DNA of 7,146 bases from Elusimicrobiota bacterium (GCA_003450815.1 DMES01000029.1:8878-16023), one strand, 5' to 3'. Shown: positions 1 through 5,790, counted from the stretch's first letter. The notes: a model not told the origin generated them from the sequence alone. Program-made: numbers and translations.

Positions 1-26
1 GGTCTGCTGGACTTTTTCAGCAGACC
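1..26. repeat. Perfect 9-bp inverted repeat at left edge; possible terminator or IS end
   Basis: GGTCTGCTG (1-9) and CAGCAGACC (18-26) are exact reverse complements around an 8-nt loop, GACTTTTT. The right arm ends inside the TAG stop of the minus-strand gene, so on that strand a hairpin forms at the end of the message. A terminator reading is plausible, but any U-tract would lie outside the window. On the minus strand the element reads GGTCTGCTGAAAAAGTC and onward, which resembles the IS-end-like GGGGGCACTGAAAAAGCC at 7009-7026, so an IS terminal repeat is the alternative. The structure is certain; the role is not. Confidence 0.5.
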
Positions 27-1288
27 TACTTATTCCAGCACTCTTTTACGCCTTTTACGCCCCACTTCATCTCGCCGAGCGAGGGAGGGGAGGTGTTATC
101 GTCAAAAAAAATCTTTCGCAGGCCGGGCAGCTTCGCCATGGAATAAAGCGGGGTGGAAATAGCGGTGGCCACGCCGTCCCATTTGCTGCCGGTAGTTTGT
201 GTACACGACCATAAATAATGTTCAGCGTCTCTGAGCGCCGGAAAATCCCTTTTGTCGCGCATCTGCTTGGCTATCTGCCAGGCCTCCTCCGGGTTTTTGG
301 ACTGGCTTTTTATTTTGTCTATAACCGTCCGCACATCCTCGTTTTTAGGAGACGGGTTGTTGATGAAAGTTTCATCGAAATCTTTTGAAACATTATAAAC
401 CGCTTTCAGTGTGGCGGCTTTGGCGGCGTTAAGCTTGCCGCCGGACTCGCCGTCTTTATCCACTTCGGCCATCACGGGGGTGAATTTATTCTTTTTATTT
501 ATATCGGCGTATCCCTCCTTGTTTTTGAATTCGTCCGTGAGTTTATCAACGGGATTGGGAGGGGGGCTGGAAGTAAGTTTTTTCTTGGACAGGCGTTCAT
601 CTGGTTTCGGCGTTGAAAGTTTATCGCTTTTGCCCGATTTCAGCGCCACGGTTCCGTTATCTGACGCTACGCCGCCTTTGGCTTTGGAGCCGTCATAAAC
701 CGAGGAAAGCCCGCCGGAGCGCGACTGTTCGCTTTTAAGTTTGGAAAACTTCTGTTCGCTTCCCTGGGTGATTCTCTTGTTGGCTTTGTTTTGCTTCTCG
801 TTTTCTTTTAGCGAGGTTTGATCTTTAAAGGAAGAATCTTCAAGCTTTATGCCTTTTTCTTCAAGCCAGGCAGTGTCGCTGCCCCGCAAAGCGCCGGTTT
901 TTGACCGCTGGATAATCTGTTTAAGCTTATCTCTTTTTTCCCGGAGTCTTTGTGCCCGGTCTTCACCTTTCTCAACGCATACAGATAGATTTTCAAGGGA
1001 TGTGTCGCTGAGCCCGGTTATGGCGTATGCATTCGGGCCCTCGGCGGCCCGCGCCGCGTTGTCCGCCGAGCCGCAGGCGGATTGCGCTTTGTGAAGCGCG
1101 GCTTTCTGCTTATCCGCCGTCAATTCAGCCCAAGTGTCCTTGCCCTCGTCTGTAAAAGAAGAGATCCAGTCCCAGGAAAGATAGGGCGTTTCCAGTTTTG
1201 AGCCCCAGAGAATTTTCCCGGCCTGCTCCTCCGCCTGCAGGTTCAAAATCCCGGATGCCAGAATAAAGGTTAATACTATTTTTTTCAT
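26..1288 (-). CDS. Secreted Lys/Ser-rich protein of unknown function
   Basis: I do not recognise this 420-residue protein. It opens with a Sec-type signal peptide: MKK, a hydrophobic stretch IVLTFILASGIL, and a likely signal peptidase I cut after LQA (residue 19), so it should be exported. Residues 25-105 are a mixed region holding C72 and C104. Residues 105-130 are charged and may form a coiled coil. Residues 150-290 are low-complexity, rich in K, S, E and G, with a proline patch (SPPPNP, 241-246), and look like a disordered linker. Residues 330-420 look like a compact C-terminal module: DAEHYLW (354-360), C362, PLYSMAKLPG, SPPSLGEMKWG (400-410) and C418. The frame also opens with a GTG at 1306, but I chose the ATG at 1288 because the signal peptide starts there. 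A purine-rich GGAAAG lies 10 nt upstream, a weak Shine-Dalgarno, and a predicted promoter would start the transcript near 1305. It is divergent from the symporter gene. Confidence 0.85.
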   Translation of the reverse strand: MKKIVLTFILASGILNLQAEEQAGKILWGSKLETPYLSWDWISSFTDEGKDTWAELTADKQKAALHKAQSACGSADNAARAAEGPNAYAITGLSDTSLENLSVCVEKGEDRAQRLREKRDKLKQIIQRSKTGALRGSDTAWLEEKGIKLEDSSFKDQTSLKENEKQNKANKRITQGSEQKFSKLKSEQSRSGGLSSVYDGSKAKGGVASDNGTVALKSGKSDKLSTPKPDERLSKKKLTSSPPPNPVDKLTDEFKNKEGYADINKKNKFTPVMAEVDKDGESGGKLNAAKAATLKAVYNVSKDFDETFINNPSPKNEDVRTVIDKIKSQSKNPEEAWQIAKQMRDKRDFPALRDAEHYLWSCTQTTGSKWDGVATAISTPLYSMAKLPGLRKIFFDDNTSPPSLGEMKWGVKGVKECWNK

Positions 1289-1311
1289 ATGCGCAGTTCT
1301 TTCCACCCAAT

Positions 1312-1340
1312 AGCCTAGCAGAGGAAATGTGTTTTTGCAA
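1312..1340 (-). promoter_or_regulatory. Predicted sigma70-like promoter for the secreted-protein gene
   Basis: On the minus strand TTGCAA (1340-1335) is followed after exactly 17 nt by TAGGCT (1317-1312). TG stands one base before the -10 (TGCTAGGCT), as in an extended -10. The -10 hexamer itself is poor, with T, A and the final T conserved. Predicted initiation is near 1305, giving a leader of about 17 nt before the ATG at 1288. This is an inference from consensus only. Confidence 0.4.
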
Positions 1341-1361
1341 GGTCTGTAAATAAGTTAAAAT
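1334..1361 (+). promoter_or_regulatory. Predicted promoter for the AGCS symporter gene, leaderless-type spacing
   Basis: TAAAAT (1356-1361) resembles a -10 box and lies only 6 nt before the ATG at 1368, so transcription would begin at or next to the start codon. The -35 would be TTTGCA (1334-1339, 16-nt spacer) or the overlapping TTGCAA (1335-1340, 15-nt spacer). That hexamer is its own reverse complement and also fits as the -35 of the divergent promoter. No Shine-Dalgarno is visible before 1368. Confidence 0.4.
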
Positions 1362-1367
1362 TAGCAA

Positions 1368-2693
1368 ATGCAAACATTAAATTCATTCCTTGAAAAAGCG
1401 GGCTCGGCGGTTTGGGGCGCGCCGCTTATTATCCTTCTTTTCGGAACCCATATTTATCTTACTTTCAGGCTTGGATTGATCCAGCGCTATCTGCCGAAAG
1501 CCATAAAGCTTTCTTTCAGCAGGAAAAGCGAAGGCGAGGGGGAAATTTCGCATTTCGGGGCGTTGATGACGGCCCTTGCCGCCACTATCGGCACGGGAAA
1601 TATAGTCGGAGTGGCGACGGCCGTGGCCGCTGGCGGACCGGGGGCTGTGCTCTGGATGTGGCTTACCGGAGTTTTCGGCATAGCCACCAAATACGCGGAA
1701 GCTTTGCTTTCCGTGAAGTACCGCGTGGTTTCGCCTTCCGGGGAAATTTCCGGCGGGCCTATGTATGTGCTTGAAAGAGGTTTGAATGCCAGATGGCTGG
1801 GGATGGTTTTCGCTTTTTTTACCGCAGTCGCCGCCTTCGGCATAGGCAATATGGTTCAGGCAAATTCTATTTCCCAGATGCTTAACGATACTTTCGGTCT
1901 GTCCTGCTGGGTAAGCGGGGCGGTTATGACCGGGCTTACAGCGTTCGTTATACTCGGCGGAATAAAATCAATAGCGAAATTCTGCGAAAAGTTGGTGCCT
2001 TTTATGGCGGTGTTTTATGTTTTAGGCTGCGGGCTTATCCTGTTGCTGAACTTTGAGAAACTGCCCGGGACAATAAGCCTGATATTTTCATCCGCTTTCA
2101 CGGGGCAGGCCGCTATCGGCGGTTTTATGGGCGCGGGCGTTAAAGAGGCCATGCGCTATGGGATAGCCAGGGGATTGTTCTCCAATGAATCAGGCCTTGG
2201 CTCGGCGCCCATAGTCGCCGCGGCGGCCCAGACCAGAAATCCAGTAAGACAGGCTTTGGTTTCTTCAACAGGGACTTTCTGGGATACTGTGGTGGTGTGT
2301 CTTATGACCGGACTTGTTATAGTAAGCGCCGGCGACTGGCAAACCGGGCTTAAAGGGGCGGCGCTCACTAAAAGCGCGTTTTCGCATATTCCTTATATTG
2401 GTCCGGCGGTGCTTAGCCTTGGGCTTTTAACTTTTGTGTTTTCAACTATACTCGGGTGGGAATATTACGGCGAGAAAGCGGCGGAGTACCTTTTAGGGGC
2501 GAAGTCGGTAAAACCATACAGATTCTTATGGATCGCGGCGGTAATGATAGGTTCTGTGGCCGCGCTTCCGACCGTATGGAATTTTGCGGATATCTTCAAC
2601 GGCCTTATGGCGGTCCCGAACCTGATCTCGCTTCTGTTGCTTGCTCCTGTTGTGGCCGCGGAAACCGCGAAGTATATTAACGAGCCGGATTAA
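1368..2693 (+). CDS. Sodium:alanine/glycine symporter, AGCS family
   Basis: This 441-residue inner-membrane protein belongs to the AGCS (alanine or glycine:cation symporter) family, which imports small neutral amino acids with Na+ or H+. Family hallmarks run in order. A hydrophobic N-terminus with FGTHIYLTFRLG (25-36) comes first. It is followed by the ALAATIGTGNIVGVATAVAAGGPGA region (69-93), then EISGGPMYVLERGL (126-139), then EAMRYGIARGLFSNESGLGSAPI (260-282). The ISGGPMYVLE and GLFSNESGLGSAPI stretches are strongly conserved in AlsT/DagA-type proteins. About 10-11 hydrophobic segments can be read, and the length is usual for the family (roughly 440-490). The only sensible start is the ATG at 1368, as the next in-frame Met is residue 67. 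It has no Shine-Dalgarno, and a -10-like TAAAAT sits 6 nt upstream. The gene is monocistronic by context: a divergent neighbour upstream and a hairpin right after the stop. The exact amino acid transported cannot be read from sequence. Confidence 0.95.
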   Translation: MQTLNSFLEKAGSAVWGAPLIILLFGTHIYLTFRLGLIQRYLPKAIKLSFSRKSEGEGEISHFGALMTALAATIGTGNIVGVATAVAAGGPGAVLWMWLTGVFGIATKYAEALLSVKYRVVSPSGEISGGPMYVLERGLNARWLGMVFAFFTAVAAFGIGNMVQANSISQMLNDTFGLSCWVSGAVMTGLTAFVILGGIKSIAKFCEKLVPFMAVFYVLGCGLILLLNFEKLPGTISLIFSSAFTGQAAIGGFMGAGVKEAMRYGIARGLFSNESGLGSAPIVAAAAQTRNPVRQALVSSTGTFWDTVVVCLMTGLVIVSAGDWQTGLKGAALTKSAFSHIPYIGPAVLSLGLLTFVFSTILGWEYYGEKAAEYLLGAKSVKPYRFLWIAAVMIGSVAALPTVWNFADIFNGLMAVPNLISLLLLAPVVAAETAKYINEPD

Positions 2694-2721
2694 CCCGAAA
2701 AATTCCATTGAATTTTTTGGG
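2694..2721 (+). terminator. Strong hairpin immediately after the symporter stop codon
   Basis: CCCGAAAAATTC (2694-2705) pairs with GAATTTTTTGGG (2710-2721) around the 4-nt loop CATT: 12 bp with a single G-U pair. It starts on the first base after the TAA. The run of six T lies inside the 3' arm and not after it, and GAAGGC follows, so it is not a textbook intrinsic terminator. It could act as a terminator or as a 3'-end stabiliser. Confidence 0.55.
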
Positions 2722-2834
2722 AAGGCTGAGGGCTGAAGGCCCAAGGCTTAAGATTAGTAAAGAAACTCCTACTTCCACTTCTCCTTCCAATATGGGCCTT
2801 GACTCCAGCCCAAAAGCTCACATAAGCCTAAATC

Positions 2835-2902
2835 ACCATTCCGGTGAAAGTTGGAATCCAGGAATATCGACGATACTTGACCCCGGCTTTCGCCGGGGTG
2901 AC
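2835..2902. repeat. REP-like dyad, two 28-nt imperfect inverted arms
   Basis: The left arm (2835-2862, ACCATTCCGGTGAAAGTTGG and onward) is an imperfect reverse complement of the right arm (2875-2902), with a 12-nt centre. Each arm is itself a hairpin. The right one is perfect: CCCCGGC (2881-2887), loop TTTC, GCCGGGG (2892-2898). The left one is degenerate: ATTCC ... GGAAT. The core pattern CCGG-(C/T)GAAAG-(C/T)(C/T)GG flanked by TCACC/GTGAC resembles widespread dispersed intergenic palindromes of the kind reading ATTCCGGCTTTCGCCGGAATGAC. That family resemblance is from memory. The left arm has accumulated changes (GTGAAAGTT), suggesting an older copy. Confidence 0.7.
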
Positions 2903-2940
2903 GGCAGGGGCTTCACCAGAATGATGAAAAATGCCTTGAC

Positions 2941-2972
2941 GAGCCCACCGCCTTACGTGAGTTTATGGGCTC
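2941..2972. repeat. 7-bp inverted repeat upstream of the receiver gene
   Basis: GAGCCCA (2941-2947) and TGGGCTC (2966-2972) are exact reverse complements separated by 18 nt. The pair ends 33 bp before the TATAAT at 3006. It could be an operator-like dyad or a weak RNA hairpin; arms of this length can also occur by chance. Confidence 0.3.
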
Positions 2973-3005
2973 CAGCGGTATCGCCTGCGGGGGCTTCGAC
3001 TTTTG

Positions 3006-3011
3006 TATAAT
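3006..3011 (+). promoter_or_regulatory. Consensus -10 box (TATAAT) for the receiver gene
   Basis: A perfect TATAAT lies at 3006-3011. No -35 match is present at 16-18 nt upstream (GC-rich GCCTGC region), which could mean an activator-dependent promoter or a chance match. Initiation would fall at 3018-3019, coinciding with the ATG at 3019, so the message would be leaderless. The box overlaps the alternative ATG at 3010, which argues against that start if the promoter is real. Confidence 0.4.
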
Positions 3012-3018
3012 GAAACAA

Positions 3019-3429
3019 ATGGCTCACAAGATTTTAGTGGTGGATGACGAGGAAAACATACGCCTGATACTGCAGCAGGTGTTCTCCGAATATTCCGTGC
3101 TGACCGCCATGGACGGGGAAACGGCCTTGCACCTTATAACTACCGAACGGCCCTCTGTCGTGCTTTTGGATATGAAAATGCCGCTCATGGGCGGGCTTGG
3201 CGTGCTTGCGGGCTTAAAAGCGCTGCCCTATCGGCCGCTGGTATTTATGCTTACCGGAGAGAGTGACCTGGATATGGCGGTGGAAACGCTTAAAATGGGC
3301 GCATCCGGATATGTTACAAAACCGTTTAATGTGGAACGTCTGAAGGCTATGGTAATTTCGGCCCTGGCCGGGCGGGAGGAAAATCAAAAGATTTCAGAAA
3401 AACCCTGGAAGGTAAAGAAGAAAGATTAA
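3019..3429 (+). CDS. Stand-alone CheY-like response regulator receiver protein
   Basis: This 136-residue protein is one receiver (REC) domain with no DNA-binding or enzymatic output domain. All the catalytic residues are visible: the acidic pair D9-D10 after KILVV, the phospho-acceptor D51 in VVLLDMKMP, T79 in FMLTGES and K101 in VTKPF. It should therefore accept phosphate from a histidine kinase and act by binding a partner, as CheY or Spo0F do. The last 20 residues form a charged, Lys-rich tail (KPWKVKKKD). I chose ATG 3019 because it directly precedes the first beta strand and lies 7 nt after TATAAT. ATG 3010 would add three residues (MKQ), and neither start has a Shine-Dalgarno. No histidine kinase lies in the window, so it is an orphan here. 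The MFS gene follows after 29 bp on the same strand and may be co-transcribed. Confidence 0.92.
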   Translation: MAHKILVVDDEENIRLILQQVFSEYSVLTAMDGETALHLITTERPSVVLLDMKMPLMGGLGVLAGLKALPYRPLVFMLTGESDLDMAVETLKMGASGYVTKPFNVERLKAMVISALAGREENQKISEKPWKVKKKD

Positions 3430-3434
3430 CTCCA

Positions 3435-3458
3435 AAAATCCAGTTCCGACTGGATTTT
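3435..3458 (+). terminator. Hairpin between receiver and MFS genes (terminator or attenuator)
   Basis: AAAATCCAG (3435-3443) and CTGGATTTT (3450-3458) pair perfectly over 9 bp around the loop TTCCGA. The 3' arm ends in four T and is followed directly by the ATG of the MFS gene at 3459. It could end receiver transcripts inefficiently or mask MFS translation initiation. With only three G-C pairs and four U it is weak as a full terminator. Confidence 0.45.
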
Positions 3459-3474
3459 ATGCAAAGAAAATCCA
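3451..3474 (+). promoter_or_regulatory. Competing hairpin placing the MFS start codon in its loop
   Basis: TGGATTTT (3451-3458), the 3' arm of the preceding hairpin, is also exactly complementary to AAAATCCA (3467-3474). The alternative 8-bp stem encloses ATGCAAAG (3459-3466), which puts the MFS start codon in the loop. The two stems share one arm and exclude each other, as in an attenuator or translational switch. The pairing is seen directly; any regulatory role is inferred. Confidence 0.35.
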
Positions 3475-4694
3475 TAAAAAAAAGCGTGTCCGCCTCAATA
3501 AAAGACGGGCTGGCCTGGGCGGTAATGAGCGGTTTTGCCGACCCCTATGCCGTGCCTTTCGCTCTTGCCATAGGCGCGTCAACCATAGCGGTAGGGTGTT
3601 TGCGCTCATTGCCGGCTCTGGCCGCCTCTTTTTCACAGTTCTTCACGGAACAGCTGGTGCTCAGGCTCGGAAGCTGCAAAAAAAGCGTGCTGCTGCTCGT
3701 TTTAGCGCAGGCCGTATCGCTGTTGGCGATGGCATTTTGCGTGTTTCTGCCTGCCAGGGCGGCCTTGCCGGTTTTTATATTTTTAACGGTGCTTTACAGC
3801 GTTAGCGGGAACCTGTCCGGGCCGCCCTGGTCGGCCCTTATGGGTGAATACATCCCCGCCTCAAAGCGGGGTGTGTTTTTCGGGTTCCGGTTCCAGGTTG
3901 TGGGTGTAACTTTTTTTGCCGCCAGTTTTATTGCCGCAAAATTTTTAACTTTTTTGGGTGAAGGGGTTTTATGGGGCTTTGCCGCGCTTTTTGCGGCGGC
4001 AGGTCTTTCCCGCCTGCTTTCCGTCTATTATCTGACGCTGCACTATGAGCCCAAAACGCGTTTTCATATGCCGCAAAAAACACCGTTCAAACTGCTGACG
4101 GCTTTTTATTTCAGGCGGAACAGGGTTTCCGCCATGTATTTTTCGGTCTTCATCATGCTTTCTGCCACCTTCCTTGCAGCTCCGTATTTCAGCGTTTACG
4201 CCCTGAAAGAACTCCGCTTTGACTACATACACTATACGGTTATCATGACTATCGGTCCGCTTATGACTTACCTGTTCATGAAAAAATGGGGGCTGGCGGC
4301 TGATAAGTTCGGGAGCGTCAAGGTCCTCAAGGCCGCTTTTTTTCTTATTCCGACAGTTCCTTTTTTATGGACGCTCAGCCGAAATTTCTATTTTCTCGCC
4401 TCGGTCGAGCTTTACTCAGGTATAATCTGGGGGGCGTATATAATCGGCATGAATAATTTTATTTACGACTCCTCCACTCCGGCCGAACGGACCGGCTATA
4501 ACGCCGCTTTCGCTTTTGTGGGAGGAATCGCCCAGTTCGGCGGATCTTTGTCAGGTGGGTGGCTTTATGACTTTTTGCCGCCGCTGGGCGGAAGCCGGTT
4601 TATTACGCTGCTCCTCATCTCCGGCGTTTTAAGGACGGCCGCAATTGTCCCGTTTATGAAGCTTGTCAAGGAACGGGTCGCAGGCGACAAGTGA
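3459..4694 (+). CDS. Major facilitator superfamily permease, substrate unknown
   Basis: This 411-residue integral membrane protein has about 12 hydrophobic segments in two halves (roughly residues 20-190 and 225-400), split by a hydrophilic stretch around 190-222. The length and layout are usual for an MFS secondary transporter. The loop MGEYIPASKRGVFFGFR (128-144) and the loop ADKFGSVKVLK (281-291) resemble cytoplasmic MFS loops, the latter being motif-A-like (D-x-x-G-x-x-x). SGNLSGPPWSALMGE (116-130) is a distinctive segment before the first loop. No feature identifies the substrate, and drug/proton antiport or solute export or import are all possible. The N-terminus is basic (MQRKSIKK), as expected for a cytoplasmic end. 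No Shine-Dalgarno precedes the ATG at 3459, which abuts a hairpin. GTG 3486 would be an alternative start, dropping nine residues. It may be expressed with the receiver gene upstream, and a repeat-rich spacer follows. Confidence 0.85.
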   Translation: MQRKSIKKSVSASIKDGLAWAVMSGFADPYAVPFALAIGASTIAVGCLRSLPALAASFSQFFTEQLVLRLGSCKKSVLLLVLAQAVSLLAMAFCVFLPARAALPVFIFLTVLYSVSGNLSGPPWSALMGEYIPASKRGVFFGFRFQVVGVTFFAASFIAAKFLTFLGEGVLWGFAALFAAAGLSRLLSVYYLTLHYEPKTRFHMPQKTPFKLLTAFYFRRNRVSAMYFSVFIMLSATFLAAPYFSVYALKELRFDYIHYTVIMTIGPLMTYLFMKKWGLAADKFGSVKVLKAAFFLIPTVPFLWTLSRNFYFLASVELYSGIIWGAYIIGMNNFIYDSSTPAERTGYNAAFAFVGGIAQFGGSLSGGWLYDFLPPLGGSRFITLLLISGVLRTAAIVPFMKLVKERVAGDK

Positions 4695-4703
4695 CATAAA
4701 ATA

Positions 4704-4738
4704 GTCACAAGTCTCAAGTCACAGGTCACAAGTCAAGT
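4704..4738. repeat. Tandem 7-bp repeat, five units
   Basis: Five units follow in exact register: GTCACAA, GTCTCAA, GTCACAG, GTCACAA, GTCAAGT. The array begins 10 bp after the MFS stop codon, and looser relatives (ACAAGTGACATAA) run back over that stop. It ends 25 bp before the next promoter's -35. Just after it, GGCCC (4747-4751) and GGGCC (4759-4763) form a short hairpin abutting that -35, possibly a weak terminator for the MFS gene, although no U-tract follows. The array could be slippage-generated intergenic DNA or iterated binding sites. Confidence 0.65.
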
Positions 4739-4763
4739 TTGATACGGGCCCCTTTGCCGGGCC

Positions 4764-4792
4764 TTGACATGTAAAGGTTTGTCTGTTATACC
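4764..4792 (+). promoter_or_regulatory. Sigma70-type promoter for the exported protein gene
   Basis: A perfect -35 TTGACA (4764-4769) is followed after 17 nt by TATACC (4787-4792), which keeps TATA of the -10 consensus. Initiation near 4799 would give a leader of about 52 nt ending in a strong Shine-Dalgarno before 4851. This is the best promoter in the window. Confidence 0.65.
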
Positions 4793-4837
4793 ATATGTGC
4801 AAGCTGAAGTGCCAAAAAGCTTAAATGAGTATGCGTC

Positions 4838-4843
4838 AGGAGG
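4838..4843 (+). promoter_or_regulatory. Ribosome binding site AGGAGG deciding the start at 4851
   Basis: AGGAGG lies 7 nt before the ATG at 4851, a near-ideal Shine-Dalgarno. It settles the start against an in-frame TTG at 4764, which lies inside the promoter's -35 and would put 29 residues before the signal peptide. Confidence 0.85.
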
Positions 4844-4850
4844 CGCTTTT

Positions 4851-5783
4851 ATGCGGTATATAAACAAGATCCTGGCTTTAACGGCGATGTTCGCTTTTTC
4901 CTGCGGGATATCGAATGCGGTCGGATTGGAAAAAGAAGCCGTGGATTCATCCAATTTCGGATTTGTTAACGCCAATACCGGAATTTCCCTGCCTACGCCT
5001 GAAGCTTCCAGCGTCAAAAGCGGGTCTTCAGCGGAGATGGAGGAGTTTTTTAAGTATATGGGAGATGTCTTTAAAGTGCCAAAAGCCAGGTCCCTGATCG
5101 GAGACTATGGAAAGTCCGCAACGGCTGTTCCAGGTGGTCGTGTCGGGGCTGTTGTATATTCATTCAAGCTTGACGATATTCTCAATTCCTATATTGACTG
5201 CGGCCTGTCGTTTGCGACTTCGGCCGGCACCGTTGTCAAGCTTAGCGGCTATACCGCTTCAAACTGCCCTGATGGAGGCCAATCCTGCGCCGACAAGGAA
5301 AGATTTTTTCTGATACTATCCGCGGGCGACAAGGGAACATATTTTATTAAAGCCACGGATGTTGTCAATGCCGTGCTGATGAGCGGCTCGCGCACAGTGA
5401 AATTCGACGCTGACGAGTTTACTGTTAAGATACAGGCCAAGCTTTCCAACATACCCGCAAGCAAGATAGAGATAAGCCGCGGCGGCGCGATAGTGTTCTC
5501 CACCACTTTAAAGAAGCTTGGCGAGGCGGTTAGTGTCAAAGGCTCCGGCATCAGGCTGGGCAGGGCCTATACGCTGGCTTACGGCAACGAACTTATACAG
5601 GGGAAGGGTGGGGCCAAGTTCAATAACAAGCTTGTTATCGTGCTTTCTCCCGTGGGGGTGGACGGGTTTTATTTTCTGAATCGTGCCGACATAACAGCTG
5701 CCGGAGTTACCTATCCGGAGATGGAAGCCGGTTACGGTTTCAGAATAGTTGGCGATACGCTTGAGATTTTCAAAATAAAATAG
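4851..5783 (+). CDS. Exported protein of unknown function with internal duplication
   Basis: I do not recognise this 310-residue protein. Its N-terminus is a signal peptide: MRYINK, then the hydrophobic ILALTAMFAFSCGI, with a likely cut after SNA (residue 23). C18 is in AFSC, a poor lipobox, so a lipoprotein is unlikely. After a linker (about 26-95), two comparable halves follow. The segment 151-175 (FFLILS, then GTYFIKATDVVNA) matches 260-285 (LVIVLS, then GFYFLNRADITAA). Around these, 106-195 and 220-310 share an order of beta-strand-like hydrophobic stretches. The first half alone carries cysteines (C117, C139, C146), the last two bracketing the insert NCPDGGQSC. Both halves look all-beta, with no catalytic motif visible. 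A surface, periplasmic or cell-wall role is possible but unproven. It has its own promoter and Shine-Dalgarno and a strong terminator 8 bp after the stop, so it is monocistronic and well equipped for expression. Confidence 0.85.
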   Translation: MRYINKILALTAMFAFSCGISNAVGLEKEAVDSSNFGFVNANTGISLPTPEASSVKSGSSAEMEEFFKYMGDVFKVPKARSLIGDYGKSATAVPGGRVGAVVYSFKLDDILNSYIDCGLSFATSAGTVVKLSGYTASNCPDGGQSCADKERFFLILSAGDKGTYFIKATDVVNAVLMSGSRTVKFDADEFTVKIQAKLSNIPASKIEISRGGAIVFSTTLKKLGEAVSVKGSGIRLGRAYTLAYGNELIQGKGGAKFNNKLVIVLSPVGVDGFYFLNRADITAAGVTYPEMEAGYGFRIVGDTLEIFKIK

Positions 5784-5790
5784 TTTAGGT

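Larger units (their letters stand above)
2694..3018. other. Gene-free repeat-rich spacer between symporter and receiver genes
   Basis: No convincing coding region lies here. A 100-codon open frame on the plus strand (2708-3010) runs through palindromic repeats and has no ribosome site or recognisable protein features. From left to right the spacer holds the post-symporter hairpin, a short GGCT/GGGCT-rich stretch (2720-2750), a unique-looking segment (2751-2830), the REP-like dyad (2835-2902), a 7-bp inverted repeat (2941-2972) and a TATAAT (3006-3011). The density of dyads suggests non-coding repetitive DNA and not a decayed gene. Confidence 0.6.

Noticed and set aside
411..1094. Open frames on the plus strand (411-698 and 849-1094) opposite the secreted-protein gene
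   Set aside because: They are antisense shadows of a well-supported minus-strand gene, with serine/leucine-rich nonsense composition and no ribosome site.
2708..3010. 100-codon plus-strand open frame in the symporter/receiver spacer
   Set aside because: It runs through palindromic repeats, starts within the post-symporter hairpin, has no ribosome site and shows no protein-like features.
2965..3018. N-terminal extension of the receiver from 2965
   Set aside because: The extra residues precede the first beta strand of a complete REC domain, have no Shine-Dalgarno and span the TATAAT box.
4704..4738. CRISPR array
   Set aside because: The units are 7 bp, directly abutting and without spacers, so this is a simple tandem repeat.
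4764..4850. Upstream TTG start for the exported protein
   Set aside because: It begins on the -35 box and would place 29 residues ahead of the signal peptide; ATG 4851 has an AGGAGG at ideal spacing.
4851..4907. Lipoprotein signal for the exported protein (C18)
   Set aside because: The residues before C18 are AFS, not a normal lipobox, and a signal peptidase I site (SNA) follows a few residues later.
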